A DNA stretch of 64,000 nucleotides, taken from NCBI RefSeq assembly GCF_051414115.1, contig NZ_JBLKNZ010000001.1, positions 186,001-250,000 of the forward strand, given 5' to 3'. The position numbers and the translations under genes are program-made. The stretch's first letter is position 1. Every line of letters begins with the position of its first letter. Below, piece after piece: positions 48,415 to 56,957 of the stretch. The notes below the pieces were generated by a model. That model saw only the letters and a list, made by a program, of their open reading frames with translations. It had not been told where the DNA came from and ran no database searches. This DNA is from Halovenus marina (GTDB lineage: Archaea; Halobacteriota; Halobacteria; Halobacteriales; Haloarculaceae).

Positions 48415-48808
48415 CATCACGACTATCGAGACGGTCGAGGCGGGCGACTACTCTGTCCGCGTCGGCCAGTCCAGCGATGGCACTGCCTACGAGGCGGTCG
48501 TCATCGACGACGGCAGCGGCTCGACGTCCCGGTCGGACCTGTTTGGTCATCCGCTGATCACGCTCTCGTCGAGTAGCAGTGATGACGACGGTGAGGACGT
48601 CGAGCCGATCGGCCCGCCGGTCACCGCGCCCCATCGGTGGGTTGCAGTCGGCTTCGCGATCGAAGCTCACGAGTTCGGCGCGATCGGCGAGGAGCCGGTC
48701 GACGTCGAGGAGGCCTACACTGGAGCGACACTCAACGGAGAACCACTCCATGACGTAATCGAGTTCGAGATGACGTTCGAGGGAGGTGACGTCGATGCCA
48801 ACGAGTGA
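48407..48808 (+). CDS. hypothetical protein (133 aa) in right-arm operon
   Basis: A 133-residue acidic beta-rich protein (GDYSVRVGQSSDGTAYEAVVIDDGSGS..., WVAVGFAIEAHEFG...). I place the start at GTG 48407 because GGAGGTGA (48394-48401) lies five bases before it, the spacing seen in the rest of the operon; GTG 48398 or ATG 48401 would lie within or against that site. It overlaps the preceding gene by eight bases. No family was recognised. Confidence 0.62.
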   Translation: MTDITTIETVEAGDYSVRVGQSSDGTAYEAVVIDDGSGSTSRSDLFGHPLITLSSSSSDDDGEDVEPIGPPVTAPHRWVAVGFAIEAHEFGAIGEEPVDVEEAYTGATLNGEPLHDVIEFEMTFEGGDVDANE

Positions 48809-49685
48809 ACAACTCGCAGCGCTGTCCGAGGTCGTGGGTGCCCTCGAGGATGCTGGCGTCGACGTCGAACCTATCCGAGACGTCCAAACGCTCCAAACTG
48901 GTGATGTAGAGGCAACGGTTGAACTCGTAATCCCGGAGGACGTCGACGAGGGCGTCCCGGGGTCGATATACCCGCCGGAGACGCTCGACGACCAAGACGA
49001 GGCAGATCCAGAGCCAGAGGATACCAACGAGCAGGGCGACCAAGCCGAGTCCGAAAACCCATACGAACCGGTGGACTTCGGCCACTACGACACCGTCGAC
49101 GTTACCGAAGGGTCCCACCGAACGGGCGCGCAGTTCAACGTCCCGAGCATCGTGTGTGACTACTTCGACACCGAGCGCGTTCACTTCCGCGAGCGTGAGG
49201 GGCGCGTCGAGATCGCGCCGGGACCCGGCCCCGACGACTGCATGGATTATCAGGCCGATAACTCGGCGTGTCCGCAGAACCAGCAGGTAGTCGGGGAGAT
49301 GCTCGACGTCGTGCCGGGCGACGAGATCGAATACAGCCCGGACGGCGACGTGGTCGTCGTCGAGCCGAACCGAATCGTTGAGCGTGACGACCCATCCACG
49401 CTGCTTCTCGACGAAGAGAACTTCCCGCCGACGGCGTGGGAGATCGTCGAGACGCTGGATTTGGAAGGTGAATTGCCGGTCACCGAGCTTGAAACGCTGA
49501 CTGAAAGAGCAGAGAACACCATCCACATTCACCTTTCCAATCTCCAGGAGGACGGTATCGTCGAGAAGCGCCAGGACCCAGACGACGGACGTCGGTGTTT
49601 GTACTCGCTGGCCGAGGCCGCCTACGACGGTGAGGACGACGAGCTGGACAAAGAGCGCAAGCAACTGGAGGCGGTGTTCGGATGA
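48795..49685 (+). CDS. regulator with C-terminal winged helix (296 aa)
   Basis: A 296-residue protein. The acidic N-terminal part has an alpha/beta start (EQLAALSEVVGALEDAGVDVEPI). A middle region (VPSIVCDYFDTERVHFREREGRVEIAPG...LDVVPGDEIEYSPDGDVVVVE) has strands recalling swapped-hairpin (AbrB-like) folds. The end is a MarR-like winged helix (AWEIVETLDLEGELPVTELETLTERAENTIHIHLSNLQEDGIVEKRQDPDDGRRCLYSL). GGAGGTGA (48782-48789) lies five bases before the ATG. It is likely a transcription factor of the virus. Confidence 0.72.
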   Translation: MPTSEQLAALSEVVGALEDAGVDVEPIRDVQTLQTGDVEATVELVIPEDVDEGVPGSIYPPETLDDQDEADPEPEDTNEQGDQAESENPYEPVDFGHYDTVDVTEGSHRTGAQFNVPSIVCDYFDTERVHFREREGRVEIAPGPGPDDCMDYQADNSACPQNQQVVGEMLDVVPGDEIEYSPDGDVVVVEPNRIVERDDPSTLLLDEENFPPTAWEIVETLDLEGELPVTELETLTERAENTIHIHLSNLQEDGIVEKRQDPDDGRRCLYSLAEAAYDGEDDELDKERKQLEAVFG

Positions 49686-50068
49686 CGCCACAGAACAAAG
49701 CCAGCGAGGACGCGCTCGACCACGTCCGCGGACTCGTCGAGGGGCTCGCCGGGCGAGCGGACATCGAGACAGGACTCAACGGGTGGCCGACCCTCGAAGC
49801 TGTCGGTGAGTACTCCGACCGCTACTCGGTCAGCCACGTCAAGGTCTGCATTCATATCCTCGCGAATCGGGGCGACGTCGTGACTGCCACGAGCACCAAG
49901 CCCGGCGTCTCGGAGTTCACGACCGTCGTCCCCGCAGACTACGCTGACCCAACGCCCGAACGGGACTACCGTCCCGGCGAGCGCGCGACGACGACGCCGC
50001 TGCAGGCTGGCCTGCTGACGATGCTGCTCGGCCTGACCACGATCTTCCTGGTGGTGATTTTGCTATGA
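49682..50068 (+). CDS. membrane-anchored winged-helix-like protein (128 aa)
   Basis: A 128-residue protein. A helical head (TLEAVGEYSDRYSVSHVKVCIHILANRGDVVTA) looks like a small winged helix, and the tail is one membrane helix (AGLLTMLLGLTTIFLVVILL). A C-terminal anchor on a DNA-binding-like domain suggests tethering of DNA to the membrane or a membrane-linked regulator. It overlaps both neighbours by four bases. Confidence 0.66.
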   Translation: MTPQNKASEDALDHVRGLVEGLAGRADIETGLNGWPTLEAVGEYSDRYSVSHVKVCIHILANRGDVVTATSTKPGVSEFTTVVPADYADPTPERDYRPGERATTTPLQAGLLTMLLGLTTIFLVVILL

Positions 50069-50232
50069 GTACACTCGAACTCCCCGACCACGAACAGAAA
50101 CGAGAGGCGAATCTCGACCGGCTGTACGAGCTTCGCGAGGAACTCAAAATCGTGGCCGAGTCTGATATCGACTACGCACAGTACGCCCAGAACGCACTCG
50201 AAACACTCCGGCAGGAGGGGTACGATGTCTGA
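50065..50232 (+). CDS. small helical protein (55 aa)
   Basis: A 55-residue protein made of two helices (EANLDRLYELREELKIVAE and YAQYAQNALETLRQEGYDV). The start overlaps the previous stop (ATGA) and the stop lies four bases from the convergent integrase stop. Codon use and coupling make it convincing. It could be an excision partner or a simple coiled-coil adaptor; nothing distinguishes these. Confidence 0.68.
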   Translation: MSTLELPDHEQKREANLDRLYELREELKIVAESDIDYAQYAQNALETLRQEGYDV

Positions 50233-50236
50233 GGCG

Positions 50237-51448
50237 TCACTCGTCGAGCATCTCGACGCGAATGCTGACGTCGTCACCGAGCTCGGACTCGATAGTCGCG
50301 AGCGCCTCCTGGACGTCACGGTCGGCCTTCGGCATCCCAGTCACTGCGGACTGACGTTGCGCCTCGATCTCCTCGGCAGCCTGCTGGGAGAGCACGTGAT
50401 CACACCAGACACAGGCGTCCTTTTCTCGTGGCGTCTTCTGTTCACACCGCGGGCAGATGATGGGGCCCACGGCGTCGGGCTCGTCGGCCTCGACGTCCAT
50501 CCCGTGGGCGCGTGCAATCTCACGTTCGTTCGCATCGTCGAAGACGGCGATGTACCGAGCGGCGATGTCACTCCCACGCGTCCAGCCGTGATGGTCTTCG
50601 AGATGTGCCTGCGAGACGTTCTGGCTGGCGAGGTAGCTCGCGCTGCTCTTTCGGAAGTTCGTTGGGGTCACGGGCTTGTCGACCCCAGCACGGTCGGCAG
50701 CATCTTTCAGTGCATCGCGGATGCGGTTGTTTGTAATCGAGTCGCCAGTGTTCAATCCACACCACAGGGGGTCGGATCCGTTACCGGGGTGATCGTCGAG
50801 CCAGCGGCGGACGTAGGGGACCGACGGAATCAGAACGGGCGAGCGCTGCCCCGTCTTCCCGTCGAGGGTAACCTGCAGGCCATACTTGTGGCTCGTGATG
50901 TCGTTCGGCGTCAGGTCGAACAGCTCTCCGGGTCGAGGGCCGAGGTCCCAGGCGAGCGTGATCAGCGCTCGGTCGCGGGAGTTGTGACAGGCCTCAACCA
51001 TCGGCAAGACATCACCATCCCATTTGAGCATGTTCGCGGGATCTGGGGCCGGGTCGTAGTCGCTGGGATACCCGCCCGGGATCCACTCGAGCGTTTCCGG
51101 GGGATTGTCACCGTCGGTGACGTGCTTCCCGAAGTTCCGGAGGGCGACGCGGTAGTCCTTGTTCGTCTCCGGAGAGCCGTTCTGTTTGCGATGGATCCAG
51201 GTGACGAGGTCCTCGGCAGCGCTGCGGTCCTCGAGGGCGGCGGCGAGGCCGCCGACGTCCTTGGCGAGCTTCAGGTTCCGGCGGAGGAGAAACTCATGTT
51301 GATGTGTCCCCACTTCACTCGGTCCGAGCAGCTGTATCGTCCGGTCCAACTCGAGGAGAATCTCCCGGTCGGCGTCGGTGATGTCGTACTCGCCGCTGTC
51401 GAGTTTGTTGCGCATGGTTTCGACAGCGCGTTGCGGGTCGTCGGGCAT
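50237..51448 (-). CDS. int: tyrosine recombinase (provirus integrase) with C-terminal zinc ribbon
   Basis: A 403-residue integrase. Catalytic segments are visible: first Arg in AWDLGPRPGELFDL, Lys in DGKTGQRSP, second Arg in TPTNFRKSSASYLA, His-His-Gly-Trp in EDHHGWTRGSD and the nucleophile Tyr in IAARYIAVF. The usual histidine of the HxxR box is replaced (TxxR), as in many haloarchaeal integrases. A C-terminal zinc ribbon follows (CPRCEQKTPREKDACVWC). It lies 44 bases from attR and reads away from it. It would catalyse recombination between the tRNA-Met att sites. Confidence 0.94.
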   Translation of the reverse strand: MPDDPQRAVETMRNKLDSGEYDITDADREILLELDRTIQLLGPSEVGTHQHEFLLRRNLKLAKDVGGLAAALEDRSAAEDLVTWIHRKQNGSPETNKDYRVALRNFGKHVTDGDNPPETLEWIPGGYPSDYDPAPDPANMLKWDGDVLPMVEACHNSRDRALITLAWDLGPRPGELFDLTPNDITSHKYGLQVTLDGKTGQRSPVLIPSVPYVRRWLDDHPGNGSDPLWCGLNTGDSITNNRIRDALKDAADRAGVDKPVTPTNFRKSSASYLASQNVSQAHLEDHHGWTRGSDIAARYIAVFDDANEREIARAHGMDVEADEPDAVGPIICPRCEQKTPREKDACVWCDHVLSQQAAEEIEAQRQSAVTGMPKADRDVQEALATIESELGDDVSIRVEMLDE

Positions 51449-51491
51449 TACGAGACGTCAACGGATGGCGGGCATGTAAAGGTCTGGTATA

Positions 51492-51507
51492 GAGCCCTCC
51501 CCGGGCA
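51492..51507. repeat. attR core (16 bp)
   Basis: GAGCCCTCCCCGGGCA, identical to the tRNA-Met 3' end at 8530-8545. The promoter of the integrase (ACCTTTACATG in gene direction) lies between this site and the gene. Confidence 0.93.
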
Positions 51508-51603
51508 TATTCTGACGAAAAACGAACATCGCGAGTGATGAGTCTGATATGCCAACAGAGGGTGACGAACCTGGAGGTCTCACAGCGGTAACAGCGCGGA
51601 AGT

Positions 51604-51830
51604 CCATCGGCTTTAGCCGTGGAAGGAAGCGCGTAAGCTCTATGCAACAACCACGGATAACGGCAGGGCTGACTCACCAATATAGGCGTATGACAGATAA
51701 ATGAAGGTTAGTACGTAAATAGAGGATGGAGGTCAAACGCACCGTCCCCGTCAAACTCAACGCATCAAAACACTACACGAATCGGACGAAGGTAACGATT
51801 CAGCAGTTCGAAAATAGAACGCATTCCTAT
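51604..51830 (+). mobile_element. remnant of an IS1341-type (TnpB) element at the provirus/host junction
   Basis: Two pieces remain. A hairpin CCATCGGC-TTTA-GCCGTGG (51604-51622) followed by AAGGAAGCGC resembles the right-end guide-RNA stem of haloarchaeal TnpB elements. At 51726 a frame begins MEVKRTVPVKLNASKHYTNR and continues VTIQQFENRTHSY, the conserved N-terminus of TnpB; it breaks off near 51830 where the next gene ends. The 3' stem lying before the 5' end indicates a rearranged or double remnant. Confidence 0.5.
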
Positions 51831-53341
51831 CAGTCATCTGTGCCTTTCGTCCAGCGCCACAGCAGATACCCCGCTCCCGTAAAGACAGCGATTGCACTCA
51901 AAAAGGTGAATTCAGTGCCGTCTTCACCAGTGGTCTGATCGGTCATAGTATCATCACCGTCTATTTCTCCGGGTTGAGCTTCGGTATTATTGGTCGTTTC
52001 TCCCGGAGTGGGCCCAGTGTCACTACTTGTGGTCGTGTTGACTCTGGTGTTAGAAACAGTCTCATCCCTCGATATCGTATACAGATACACAGATCCTGAC
52101 CGGGAGCCATTCGGTTCACTGTCCCAGGGGACACCGACGAGAACCGTATCGTTTGCCATCGCCACTGCTCTCCCGAAATTCTCGTCGGTGCTGCCGTCGC
52201 TGGCAGCGAGTTTCGCGTGTTGGATCCACCCATCGCTGTCCCGGAGGAACACATACGCTGAACCGGCGAGTCGACCGTTCGGATCCTCGTCACGGGGTGC
52301 ACCGACGATAGCGGTGTTGTCATGTAAAACGAGTGACTCCCCGAACCAATCTCCACCATCACGATCTGTCGCCGTGAGTTCGGTTTGCTGGCTCCACCCT
52401 GTACCCCCTCGCTCGTATGCGTATACCGCATCGATGTCTGGTGCGCCAACGAGTGCGTTGTCCCCATCGAGTGCAACTGCTAACCCGGCGCGATCCGACC
52501 CCTCGACGGTCAGTTCCGCCTGCTGGTGCCACTGTTCAGTATCCCGCGTAAACACGTACGCCGCCCGCAGCACTCGTTGCTCGACATTTGGTTCGGCACC
52601 TGTTTCAGACGGCTGCACGCCTACCAAAGCTGTGTCTCGTTTGAGTGTTACTGACGTGCCAAAGTTGTCGTTCGCATCAACGTCCTCAGTCGTGAGCTTG
52701 GCTTCCTGTCGCCACTGATCGTCCCGATTAACGAAGACATATGCTGCCCCGACACCCAGTTCATCCGACCTAGCTGCCTGATTGGCCCCAATCAGAGCTG
52801 TATCGCCATCTATCGAGACCGACCACCCAAACTGATCTTTGGCTTCAACATCAGTACCTTTGAGAATAGCCTGTTGGCTCCATCTGTCCTCCCCCAATTC
52901 AAACACATATACTGCCCCTGTGTTACCAGTGCTTTTAGGTGCCCCCACAAGTATTCGCGTACCGTCGTTCGTTACTGCGACGGACTTGCCAAACCGGGCG
53001 TCTTCGTTTGCAGGCCGGGGCGTGAGTTTCGTCTGCTGCACCCACTCCCCACCAGTTTGTTCGAACACGTATGCAGCACCAGTACGTTCGCCGTCCGAAG
53101 TGACAGCCCCGATCGCCCCGACGACGGCTGTCTGACCGACCATTACCGCCGACTCGCCGAAAATATAGCTTTCGTCACCGTCCTCGGGCACGAGTTTCTG
53201 CTCTTGGAACCGTGCCGAGAATCGTCTGGGGCGTATCGTCGGCTTCTGTCCCTCGACCAAGTTCCCATTCGTCTCCCTCCTTGTCCACCCGTCACCTATC
53301 CCGGCGAACACGAGACTGAGATACGTGCGCCGCCGAATCAC
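51830..53341 (-). CDS. FG-GAP repeat surface protein with C-terminal membrane anchor
   Basis: A 503-residue protein from GTG 53339-53341; ATG 53383 is an alternative that adds 14 polar residues. It contains about seven FG-GAP/beta-propeller repeats of 50-60 residues with the pattern (D/E)xFGxSVxxxxDxxLxGAxxxxxxGxAYVFxxxxxxWxQxxxL. The C-terminus has an acidic Thr-rich spacer, a membrane helix (FTFLSAIAVFTGAGYLLW) and a short basic tail, so the propeller faces outside. The N-terminal RRRTYLSLVFAG may be a signal. Its AT-richer composition suggests transfer. Role: adhesion or surface binding. Confidence 0.82.
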   Translation of the reverse strand: MIRRRTYLSLVFAGIGDGWTRRETNGNLVEGQKPTIRPRRFSARFQEQKLVPEDGDESYIFGESAVMVGQTAVVGAIGAVTSDGERTGAAYVFEQTGGEWVQQTKLTPRPANEDARFGKSVAVTNDGTRILVGAPKSTGNTGAVYVFELGEDRWSQQAILKGTDVEAKDQFGWSVSIDGDTALIGANQAARSDELGVGAAYVFVNRDDQWRQEAKLTTEDVDANDNFGTSVTLKRDTALVGVQPSETGAEPNVEQRVLRAAYVFTRDTEQWHQQAELTVEGSDRAGLAVALDGDNALVGAPDIDAVYAYERGGTGWSQQTELTATDRDGGDWFGESLVLHDNTAIVGAPRDEDPNGRLAGSAYVFLRDSDGWIQHAKLAASDGSTDENFGRAVAMANDTVLVGVPWDSEPNGSRSGSVYLYTISRDETVSNTRVNTTTSSDTGPTPGETTNNTEAQPGEIDGDDTMTDQTTGEDGTEFTFLSAIAVFTGAGYLLWRWTKGTDD

Positions 53342-53704
53342 AATACCCAAACACTGGGTTCGATCGTTTTTGTTATATTGCAATTACTTGATTCGCTGGT
53401 GTGGAGTACGTAGTTGATGTAGAGCGATATTGCCAGTTTGGGAATTTGTGGATGTCGTAGTTTTCGGATCCGACCGTCGGTTTCACGAGCTTCCGATCCA
53501 TTCGATAGAAGTGAAAATCCCGCCGGTATCACCGATTTCCTACGGAAGAGCGTAGAAATAGTGGTGTATCTAAGAACTCAGTGAGATTCTACTATGTAGT
53601 AAGCAATTGCGTACTTCATTAAGAATCAGTTCTGTCCGTGGCGAGTACGATGTCAGCGATACCGATTAAAGGAAATATTGTTCCGTAAGTATCGCGCACG
53701 ACCA
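53342..53704. other. 363-bp gap, AT-rich, no supported gene
   Basis: Several AT-rich tracts are present, including the promoter area of the FG-GAP gene. A short minus frame (53338-53532) lacks coding character. Nothing else was recognised. Confidence 0.5.
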
Positions 53705-55585
53705 TCACTCGGAATTGACGAGCGCCATCCCGTCTTTGACGGACTCGGCCCGACCCAGCAGAGTGACGTGGTCGCCACGTTCGATGACAGTGTCTGCAGT
53801 CGGCACCTCGGCCGAGTCGTGGTCGCCCTTGCTGAGGAGGGCGATCAGGCACGCCTCGGGGAGCATCGGGCCGATCTCGCGGACGGTCTTCCCGATGAGT
53901 TCCTCGTTGGTGACCTCGACTTCCTGCACGTCACCGACCCGGCCGATGTCGGTCATCCAGTGGGCGATTGCGGGTCGCTCGATCTGGTTGTCGATGGCCC
54001 ACGCGGAGGCCATCGCCGCGGAGATGGTGCGCACGTCCAGATCCTCGAAGGCATCGACGTTGTCGGAGTTGTTCGCCTTCGCGATGACTCGCTCGATGTC
54101 GAATTTCGACTTCGCGAGTTGCGAGACCAGCAGGTTCACGTCGTCGTCACCGGTGGCGGCAACGACGATTTTCGCGTTTTCTGCACCGGCCTCACGTAAC
54201 ACCTCCGTGTCGGTGCCATCGCCGATGACGGTGGCGTAGCCTTCGTTTCGTGCCAGTTCGACGACGTTCTCGTCTTCTTCGATGATGACGACGTTCTCGC
54301 CGCGGTCTTCGAGGCGTTCGGCGAGCGAACGGCCCACCTGTCCGCCTCCAACGATGATAACTCTCATGGGTATCACGTCAAGGTACTGTGCGATGTAGCG
54401 TGCCAGGCCGCCCTCGACGAGGGCGGTGACGAAAATGACCAGAAAGACAGTCCCGATCAGGAGGTCTGCCTGCTGTGCCAGCGCGGGGTCGTTGAGTTCC
54501 GTGGCGGCGGTCCGGAGTTCGACGGCAAAGAGCGTCGCGACCGACGCCGGGATGATCCCGCGCGGGCCGATTGCGCTGATAAACAGTCGCTCCGAGACGG
54601 TGAACCGGTCGCCAATAGTCGAGACGAACACCAGGACTGGTCGGAGCACCAGCGCGACGATGAGCACGACGCCGATTCCTGGGAGTCCCACATCAAGAAT
54701 TGCCCCCGGTGGCAACTGAGCGGTGAGCGCGATGAACACGAACGCGAGGACGAGCAGCGTGATGTCGCCTTTGAAGTCGGTGATCTCCGCCTTGTATGGG
54801 ATGTCCATGTTCCCGAGGACGAGACCGGCAGTCGCAGCGGCGGCGACGCCAGCCTCGCTCGCGAGTTGGTTCGCACCCGCAAAGGCGACCAGCGCTCCGG
54901 CGAGGACGATCAGCCGTGCGTTTCGCGGTGCTGCGCCCGGCGAGAGGTCGATGTACCGCAACAGATAGTACAGGAGGCCCGCGACGATGATGCCGACGAG
55001 CAACCCCTCACCGAGACGGATCGCAAACCCCTGGATCAGTCCCTCGGCGGCGACGGTTGGGTTCACTGCCTCGAAGAGCACGACCGCCGTAATCGCAGCG
55101 GTCACGTCGTTGACGATCCCTTCGGTTTCCAGCACCGCCGCGACGCGGTCACGAACCGGGACGACTGCGAGTATCGGCGTGATGACTGTCGGGCCGGTGG
55201 CGACCAGCAGCGCACCGACCACGAACGACAGTTCCCAGGACAATCCGATCAGCAGGTTGACGGCGACTGCAGTGCCGACCAGCGCGATAGCCGCGCCGAC
55301 AGTCACGAGTCGAACGGCGGCCCGGGGTGCTTCCCGGATCCGGTCGAACTCCAGATGGAAGGCCCCCTCGAAGACGATGACAGCGACCGCGAGGCCGACG
55401 ATTGCTGGCATGGCATCGCCGAACGTCTCGGTTGTCACGAGCCCCAGGCCTGGTTGTCCGATGATCACCCCCACGAGCAGGAAGAAGATGATGCTCGGGA
55501 CCCGGAGTCGCGCTGCGAGAATCTGGGCGAGAACTCCCAGCCCGATGATCCCCGCAACCAGCGGGATCAGAAATTCCTCTGCCAC
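53705..55585 (-). CDS. cation:proton antiporter with RCK (TrkA-N/TrkA-C) domains
   Basis: A 626-residue transporter. Residues 1-395 form about 12 membrane helices of the monovalent cation:proton antiporter superfamily, including the acidic transport segment VLETEGIVNDVTAAITAVVLFEA and ISAIGPRGIIPASVATLFAVEL. From about 398 a Rossmann RCK domain starts (MRVIIVGGGQVGRSLAERLEDRGENVVIIEEDE), followed by a TrkA-C domain (QEVEVTNEELIGKTVREIGPML). Likely Na+ or K+/H+ exchange gated by nucleotides, important for a salt-in strategist. It is complete, on the - strand. Confidence 0.93.
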   Translation of the reverse strand: MAEEFLIPLVAGIIGLGVLAQILAARLRVPSIIFFLLVGVIIGQPGLGLVTTETFGDAMPAIVGLAVAVIVFEGAFHLEFDRIREAPRAAVRLVTVGAAIALVGTAVAVNLLIGLSWELSFVVGALLVATGPTVITPILAVVPVRDRVAAVLETEGIVNDVTAAITAVVLFEAVNPTVAAEGLIQGFAIRLGEGLLVGIIVAGLLYYLLRYIDLSPGAAPRNARLIVLAGALVAFAGANQLASEAGVAAAATAGLVLGNMDIPYKAEITDFKGDITLLVLAFVFIALTAQLPPGAILDVGLPGIGVVLIVALVLRPVLVFVSTIGDRFTVSERLFISAIGPRGIIPASVATLFAVELRTAATELNDPALAQQADLLIGTVFLVIFVTALVEGGLARYIAQYLDVIPMRVIIVGGGQVGRSLAERLEDRGENVVIIEEDENVVELARNEGYATVIGDGTDTEVLREAGAENAKIVVAATGDDDVNLLVSQLAKSKFDIERVIAKANNSDNVDAFEDLDVRTISAAMASAWAIDNQIERPAIAHWMTDIGRVGDVQEVEVTNEELIGKTVREIGPMLPEACLIALLSKGDHDSAEVPTADTVIERGDHVTLLGRAESVKDGMALVNSE

Positions 55586-55710
55586 AATTTACCTTCCGTG
55601 CAGTCGGTTCAACGAATCGTCGGGTTATAAACCAGTTGGTTGTACCGACCAGTCGGACGAGACAACGAAAACGCGGCACGGCCTCTCACCGGAGGATCGC
55701 GTGAGCGTGT

Positions 55711-56157
55711 TCACCGCGAGAAGACGCTGTCGGCAGTCGCCGCGCCGACGACGCTGAAGACGGCACCGACACTCACGGCTTTGAAGGTGATCACCGCACT
55801 TTCCCGCGTGGATTCAACGGTGTCGAGAAAGGTGTCGGGCGCGCCAAAGGCGAGTGCCAGAATCGCCACCGAGCCAAAGGAGACACACATCAGCGAGATG
55901 AATCGTGTCGGCACCCCCGCGATCTCCTGTTCGTCGTCGGGGTCGCGTTTCGTATCCGCCTTGTACAACGTCGCATAGCCGATTGCAAAGACGATCCCGA
56001 TCGTCACGAACGTCTGCACCGCTGTCATATCCCGCGCGAGTGTCCAGACCTCCTCGGTGACGACGAACGGTCCGGCAAGCAGGAACCCGCCGACGATCTG
56101 CTGTGCCGAATCCGCCGGACGAAATCGTCGCGAGCGACGCGGACGACGGATCTTCAT
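55711..56157 (-). CDS. DUF2391 family integral membrane protein
   Basis: A 148-residue protein with four membrane helices: IVGGFLLAGPFVVTEEVW, TFVTIGIVFAIGYATL, FISLMCVSFGSVAILALAFGAP, and FKAVSVGAVFSVVGAATADS. The first-helix segment GGFLLAGPFVVTEEVW is characteristic of DUF2391. The start at 56157 begins with a basic leader (KIRRPRRSRRF). The function of the family is unknown. It shares the direction of the antiporter and lies 125 bases upstream of it. Confidence 0.82.
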   Translation of the reverse strand: MKIRRPRRSRRFRPADSAQQIVGGFLLAGPFVVTEEVWTLARDMTAVQTFVTIGIVFAIGYATLYKADTKRDPDDEQEIAGVPTRFISLMCVSFGSVAILALAFGAPDTFLDTVESTRESAVITFKAVSVGAVFSVVGAATADSVFSR

Positions 56158-56203
56158 ACGAAACCATACCGGCCGAGATACAAAATACCACACGTTGGTC
56201 GAT

Positions 56204-56773
56204 CTACTCCCCGCCCGGGAAATCCTTGAACAGCGATTCGTAGTCGTCGTCGAGTTGGGTTATGGTCTCGTCGGCCTCGGCTTCGAGCTGTTCGACGCGT
56301 TCGACCATCTGCTGGTACTGGTCGCTCGATTCGAGCTGTTTCGGGGTCTTCTCGACTTCGAGTGTCGCCTTCTTCGCCGTCAGCGCGTAGTACTCCTGTA
56401 ACTGTTCGCCGTACTCGTCGCGTTCGAGCATCGTCGCGACGGCGTTCTCGAGGTCCTCCCGCATCACCGGCTTCGTGAGATAGTCGTCAAAGGGCATCGA
56501 GACGATATCGAAATCGGGGTCGACCGCAGTGACCATCACGACCCGACAGTCGAGTTCCCGCTCGCGGATTCGTTCGAGCACATCGTCACCCGATAGTTTT
56601 GGCATCTGCCGGTCGAGAAAGACGATATCGACATCCTCGTCGACTTTCTCCAGTGCCTCCTCGCCGCCGTACGCCGTCCGGACCTCGTACTCGATGTCGA
56701 GCCACGTCGTGTACAGATCTGCGATATCCTCCTCGTCGTCGACGACGAGGATCGTCGGCAAGCGGTCACTCAT
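56204..56773 (-). CDS. HalX-domain response regulator
   Basis: A 189-residue protein. Residues 1-120 are a receiver domain: acidic pair D12/D13, phospho-acceptor D54 in VFLDRQMP, conserved Thr in VMVTAVD, and Lys in YLTKPV. Residues 125-185 are the HalX coiled-coil output domain (YYALTAKKATLEVEKTPKQLESSDQYQQMVERVEQLEAEADETI). It receives a phosphate from a histidine kinase not in the window. Its start overlaps the stop of the small gene before it by eight bases. Confidence 0.93.
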   Translation of the reverse strand: MSDRLPTILVVDDEEDIADLYTTWLDIEYEVRTAYGGEEALEKVDEDVDIVFLDRQMPKLSGDDVLERIRERELDCRVVMVTAVDPDFDIVSMPFDDYLTKPVMREDLENAVATMLERDEYGEQLQEYYALTAKKATLEVEKTPKQLESSDQYQQMVERVEQLEAEADETITQLDDDYESLFKDFPGGE

Positions 56774-56957
56774 CAGTTGCCACCTCGGATGCAGGCGTCG
56801 CCCGGTTCACGGATGTGTCTGTGCACCGTCCGCGTAAATCCATTTCGGCAGTGCGCCCCGGTCCGGCGAGCCAGTCGAGCACACGACCGTCACTCACCAG
56901 CACCGTCGTGGCCCACTCTCCCGCTGTCCCTCCAGCCCAGAACATATCGATGGACAA
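56766..56957 (-). CDS. small protein coupled to the response regulator (63 aa)
   Basis: A 63-residue protein, SIDMFWAGGTAGEWATTVLVSDGRVLDWLAGPGRTAEMDLRG, with a Thr/Ser tail. Its stop overlaps the response-regulator start (ATGAGTGA), and an AT-rich stretch (TTTTATTTTAC, gene strand) lies about 15-25 bases before the ATG. This makes it the first gene of a two-gene unit. It could be a sensor-linked regulator; no family was recognised. Confidence 0.6.
   Translation of the reverse strand: MSIDMFWAGGTAGEWATTVLVSDGRVLDWLAGPGRTAEMDLRGRCTDTSVNRATPASEVATDE

Larger units (their letters stand above)
8546..51507. mobile_element. integrated head-tail (HK97-fold) haloarchaeal provirus, about 43 kb
   Basis: The element is delimited by the 16-bp direct repeat of the tRNA-Met 3' end and carries a tyrosine integrase next to attR. 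Inside are the full set of tailed-virus genes in conserved order (terminase, portal, MuF, protease, capsid, connectors, tail tube, chaperones, tape measure, hub, adhesins), a PrimPol-helicase, an Orc1/Cdc6 and a repressor candidate. The size and content resemble haloarchaeal tailed viruses in the 40-kb range. One structural-region gene is frameshifted (17380-18725); all other core genes look intact, so the element may be functional or only recently damaged. Confidence 0.95.

Noticed and set aside
50225..51538. A 437-codon + strand frame opposite the integrase.
   Set aside because: The minus strand encodes clear recombinase motifs; the + frame has none.
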